Positions 5,467 through 7,226 of a DNA stretch of 7,226 bases are shown one piece after another. Numbering within the stretch: position 1 is the first letter of the stretch; each line of letters starts with the position of its first letter. Origin of the DNA: Acidiphilium sp. CAG:727 (GTDB taxonomy: Bacteria > Bacillota > Clostridia > Christensenellales > Borkfalkiaceae). The DNA lies in the NCBI GenBank assembly GCA_000437515.1, contig FR898453.1, positions 6,159-13,384 of the forward strand, in the 5' to 3' direction. The position numbers were made by a program, and so were the translations under genes. The notes under the pieces were generated by a model. That model worked only from the letters and a program-made list of their open reading frames with translations, ran no database searches and was not told the origin of the DNA.

Positions 5467-6192
5467 ATGGACTTAAAGGTAAACGGAATAACGCTTTCGG
5501 CGGTCAATTATAAAGAAAGCGACAGAATTTTGAACGTGTTTACGCTCGAAAGAGGTAAAATCACGGTGAACGCGCGGGGCGTAAGAAAAGCCAACGCGAA
5601 GATGAAAGCGCTATCCGAACCTTTTTGTTTTGCCGAAGTCGTTTTAGCCGAAAAGTCCGGCAGATTTACCGCGACCGAAGTCAACGTTTTCGATAGTTTT
5701 TATCCGCTTCGGTTAGACGTAAAAAAATATTACGCGGGGCTTTGCGCGCTCGAATTTACCAACGCGTTTTTCCCCGAAGAAACCGTTTCGGAAGAACAGT
5801 TCGCTCTGCTCGTAAAATATTTGAAAAAGTTGAGCGAAGAGGGCTGCGAGGCGGAAAGTCTGCTCGTCGAGTTTTTGATAAAATCGGTAAGAATAAGCGG
5901 GTACGCTCTCGATTTTTCTGTATGTCCGCGGTGCGGAAAAGAGATTAAAAGCCGCGCTTATTTTTCGGTTTCCGCAGGCGGCGTCGTGTGCGAAAAATGT
6001 GTCCGCAACGGCGATAAAGAATTTTCTTACGCCACTTACGACTGTCTTAAAAAACTTGCTTGCGGCGAAGACGTAAGAGATACCGCCGCTTCGGAAACGA
6101 TAAAAAATTGTCTCAGATTTTTTGCGTATTACGTGTCGTCGGTTGCGGGCGTAACCTTAAAATGCCTGCCGCAACTCATATCGTTAGGATAA
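5467..6192 (+). CDS. recO: DNA repair protein RecO
   Basis: A 241-residue protein of normal length. The N-terminal OB fold occupies about 1-80 and includes the typical NYKESDRILNVFTLERGKI and ARGVRK segments. A helical domain follows, with a zinc finger formed by C153-x2-C156 and C175-x2-C178 (CPRCG and CEKC). RecO works with RecR to load RecA on SSB-covered single-stranded DNA and to anneal strands in the RecFOR pathway. It is the last gene of the tight cluster; no strong Shine-Dalgarno site is visible before its ATG, which suggests translation depends on coupling to the preceding small gene. A 44-base gap separates it from the HIT gene. Confidence 0.95.
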   Translation: MDLKVNGITLSAVNYKESDRILNVFTLERGKITVNARGVRKANAKMKALSEPFCFAEVVLAEKSGRFTATEVNVFDSFYPLRLDVKKYYAGLCALEFTNAFFPEETVSEEQFALLVKYLKKLSEEGCEAESLLVEFLIKSVRISGYALDFSVCPRCGKEIKSRAYFSVSAGGVVCEKCVRNGDKEFSYATYDCLKKLACGEDVRDTAASETIKNCLRFFAYYVSSVAGVTLKCLPQLISLG

Positions 6193-6236
6193 TCCGGAAA
6201 TAAACGGCCGTCAGTTGCCGACAAAAGGAGTAAAAT

Positions 6237-6578
6237 ATGGACGATTGTTTGTTTTGTAAATTCGCCAAAGGCGAAATTCCCGTAAACAAAGTTTACGAAG
6301 ACGAAGATTTTATCGTTATAAGAGATATAAATCCTCAGGCGAAAAATCATTTTCTGGCTATACCCAAAACGCATTTCAGGTTGTTGTCGGAAATGACCGA
6401 AGACGACGCCGAACTACTTAAACGAATACTTAAAAAAATTCCGACTCTCGAAAAAGAGTTGGAACTTAAAAACGGTTACAGGCTCGTTATAAATCAGGGC
6501 GACGACGCCGGGCAGACCGTTCCGCACCTGCATATACATATTCTTTCGGGACAAAAAATGGGTTGGCAACCCGCGTAA
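6237..6578 (+). CDS. hinT: HIT-family protein, HinT-type nucleotide phosphoramidase
   Basis: A 113-residue protein with the histidine-triad signature HLHIHIL at 97-103 (H97, H99, H101 being the triad) preceded by QTVP. The N-terminus CLFCKFAKGEIPVNKVYED is typical of the HinT branch; C4 and C7, perhaps with a histidine, form the zinc site found in many family members. Further family blocks are AIPKTHF (41-47) and VINQGDDAGQTV (84-95), and the terminal GW pair is common in HinT. Such enzymes hydrolyse AMP-lysine and other nucleoside phosphoramidates in the cytosol. AAAAGGAG (6223-6230) gives a strong ribosome site 6 bases before the ATG. The gene may be cotranscribed with recO or have its own promoter; none is evident. 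Confidence 0.93.
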   Translation: MDDCLFCKFAKGEIPVNKVYEDEDFIVIRDINPQAKNHFLAIPKTHFRLLSEMTEDDAELLKRILKKIPTLEKELELKNGYRLVINQGDDAGQTVPHLHIHILSGQKMGWQPA

Positions 6579-6637
6579 CTCGGCAATTCCCGACAAGGCG
6601 GTTTAACGAAATACTTTAATAAAAGGAGCAATCGATT

Positions 6638-7156
6638 ATGGAAGACTTTTTAAGCGTAATCAGGACGAGAAGGAGCGTAAGGGCGTATAAACCCGACGGC
6701 GTTCCCGAAGAACTTTTAGACAAAGTACTCGAAGCGGGCGTTTACGCGCCGACGGGTAGAAACATGCAGTCGCCCGTTATAGTGGCGGTTACGGACAAGG
6801 CGACGAGAGATTACGTTTCGGGGCTTAACGCGAAAGTGCTGGGCGTCGATACCGACCCGTATTACGGTGCGCCCGTAATTTTGCTCGTGCTTGCCGACGG
6901 AAACGTCAATACGTTCGTGGAAGACGGCGCGTGCGTGCTGGAAAATATGATGCTCGAAGCGCACGCTTTGGGGCTTGCTTCGGTGTGGGTACACCGCGAA
7001 CGCGAAATATTCGATTCGGAAGAGGGCAAAGCCTTGCTTCGTAAGTGGGGTCTTGGCGAAACCTTGCGCGGAATAGGCAGTATCGCGCTCGGTTACGCGG
7101 CTGTCGATTTGCCGAAAGCCGCTCCGAGAAAAGAGGGATATATAGTCAAAATTTAA
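6638..7156 (+). CDS. Small nitroreductase-family FMN oxidoreductase
   Basis: A 172-residue protein of the nitroreductase fold. The N-terminal RTRRSVRAYKPDGVP (9-23) is the FMN-phosphate-binding motif, and APTGRNMQSPVIVAV (37-51) is the second flavin and dimer block. The central helix DGACVLENMMLEAHALGLASVW (96-117) and the late GIGSIALGY (145-153) are also diagnostic. Members use NAD(P)H and FMN to reduce nitroaromatics, quinones or related compounds; the physiological substrate cannot be read from sequence. It is at the short end of the family. AAAAGGAG (6621-6628) lies 9 bases before the ATG. The 59-base gap after the HIT gene has no clear terminator, so the two may be cotranscribed. No gene symbol is assigned because subfamily (NfsA, NfsB, others) is not decidable. 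Confidence 0.92.
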   Translation: MEDFLSVIRTRRSVRAYKPDGVPEELLDKVLEAGVYAPTGRNMQSPVIVAVTDKATRDYVSGLNAKVLGVDTDPYYGAPVILLVLADGNVNTFVEDGACVLENMMLEAHALGLASVWVHREREIFDSEEGKALLRKWGLGETLRGIGSIALGYAAVDLPKAAPRKEGYIVKI

Positions 7157-7166
7157 CGACCGATAT

Positions 7167-7215
7167 AAAAACGGGGGGGGGGGGGGGGCAAGGTTTTCTC
7201 TCCCCCCCCCCCCGT
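7167..7215 (-). terminator. G16/C12 inverted repeat, likely terminator of a convergent gene off the right edge
   Basis: A run of 16 G (7173-7188), a 13-base spacer and a run of 12 C (7202-7213) form an inverted repeat, extended by AC (7171-7172) against GT (7214-7215). On the minus strand this hairpin is followed by GTTTTTATAT, a usable T-tract, so it looks like an intrinsic terminator for a minus-strand gene to the right. On the plus strand no T-tract follows within the window, although the hairpin might still act on the nitroreductase transcript. The length of the G and C runs should be treated with caution because such homopolymers are prone to sequencing and assembly error. Confidence 0.5.
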
Positions 7216-7226
7216 GCGTGGGGGTG

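Noticed and set aside
4527..5507. Long minus-strand open frame of 326 codons opposite era
   Set aside because: It mirrors the era coding frame, has no recognisable domain, is rich in Phe and Arg as expected from an antisense reading of this codon usage, and crosses the real era-yqzL-recO junctions.

Overview
The window looks like a chromosomal segment from a Clostridia-type Firmicute. The main evidence is gene order: a yqfC-yqfD-phoH-pgpH-ybeY-era-yqzL-recO cluster on the plus strand, which matches the conserved Bacillus/Clostridium neighbourhood. The YabP-family/YqfC and YqfD pair belongs to endospore-forming lineages, so an ancestrally or actually sporulating Gram-positive is likely. Shine-Dalgarno sites are strong and Gram-positive in style, and neighbouring genes often share stop and start codons. 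I cannot name the species from sequence alone.

Layout. At 1-145 a tRNA-Thr(CGU) gene lies on the minus strand, with a good sigma-70/sigma-A type promoter at 203-231 and an intrinsic terminator at 26-59 that may work in both directions. From about 146 to 319 there is only a divergent intergenic region. From 320 to 6192 eight plus-strand genes are packed tightly: yqfC, yqfD, phoH, a PgpH-type HD phosphodiesterase, ybeY, era, a 36-residue YqzL-like gene and recO. Four junctions overlap (yqfC/yqfD 4 bp, phoH/pgpH 14 bp, pgpH/ybeY 8 bp, ybeY/era 4 bp), which suggests one transcript with translational coupling. After recO come a HinT-type HIT protein (6237-6578) and a small FMN nitroreductase (6638-7156), each with its own strong Shine-Dalgarno site. 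The window ends in a G16/C12 inverted repeat that looks like a terminator for a convergent gene off the right edge.

Function. YqfC and YqfD are sporulation-associated. PhoH (ATPase), YbeY (metalloprotein for 16S rRNA maturation and ribosome quality control) and Era (30S assembly GTPase) form a ribosome and RNA theme. The PgpH-like protein is a predicted cyclic-di-AMP hydrolase. RecO mediates recombinational repair. HinT and the nitroreductase are metabolic accessories and probably outside the core operon.

The most notable departures from the textbook arrangement are a PgpH homologue with no extracellular 7TMR-HDED domain (495 residues instead of about 700), a shortened YqfD, the absence of dgkA and cdd between ybeY and era, and the G16/C12 tract at the end. 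I see no mobile element, CRISPR array, riboswitch or clearly new multi-gene system; this is mostly a conserved core region.
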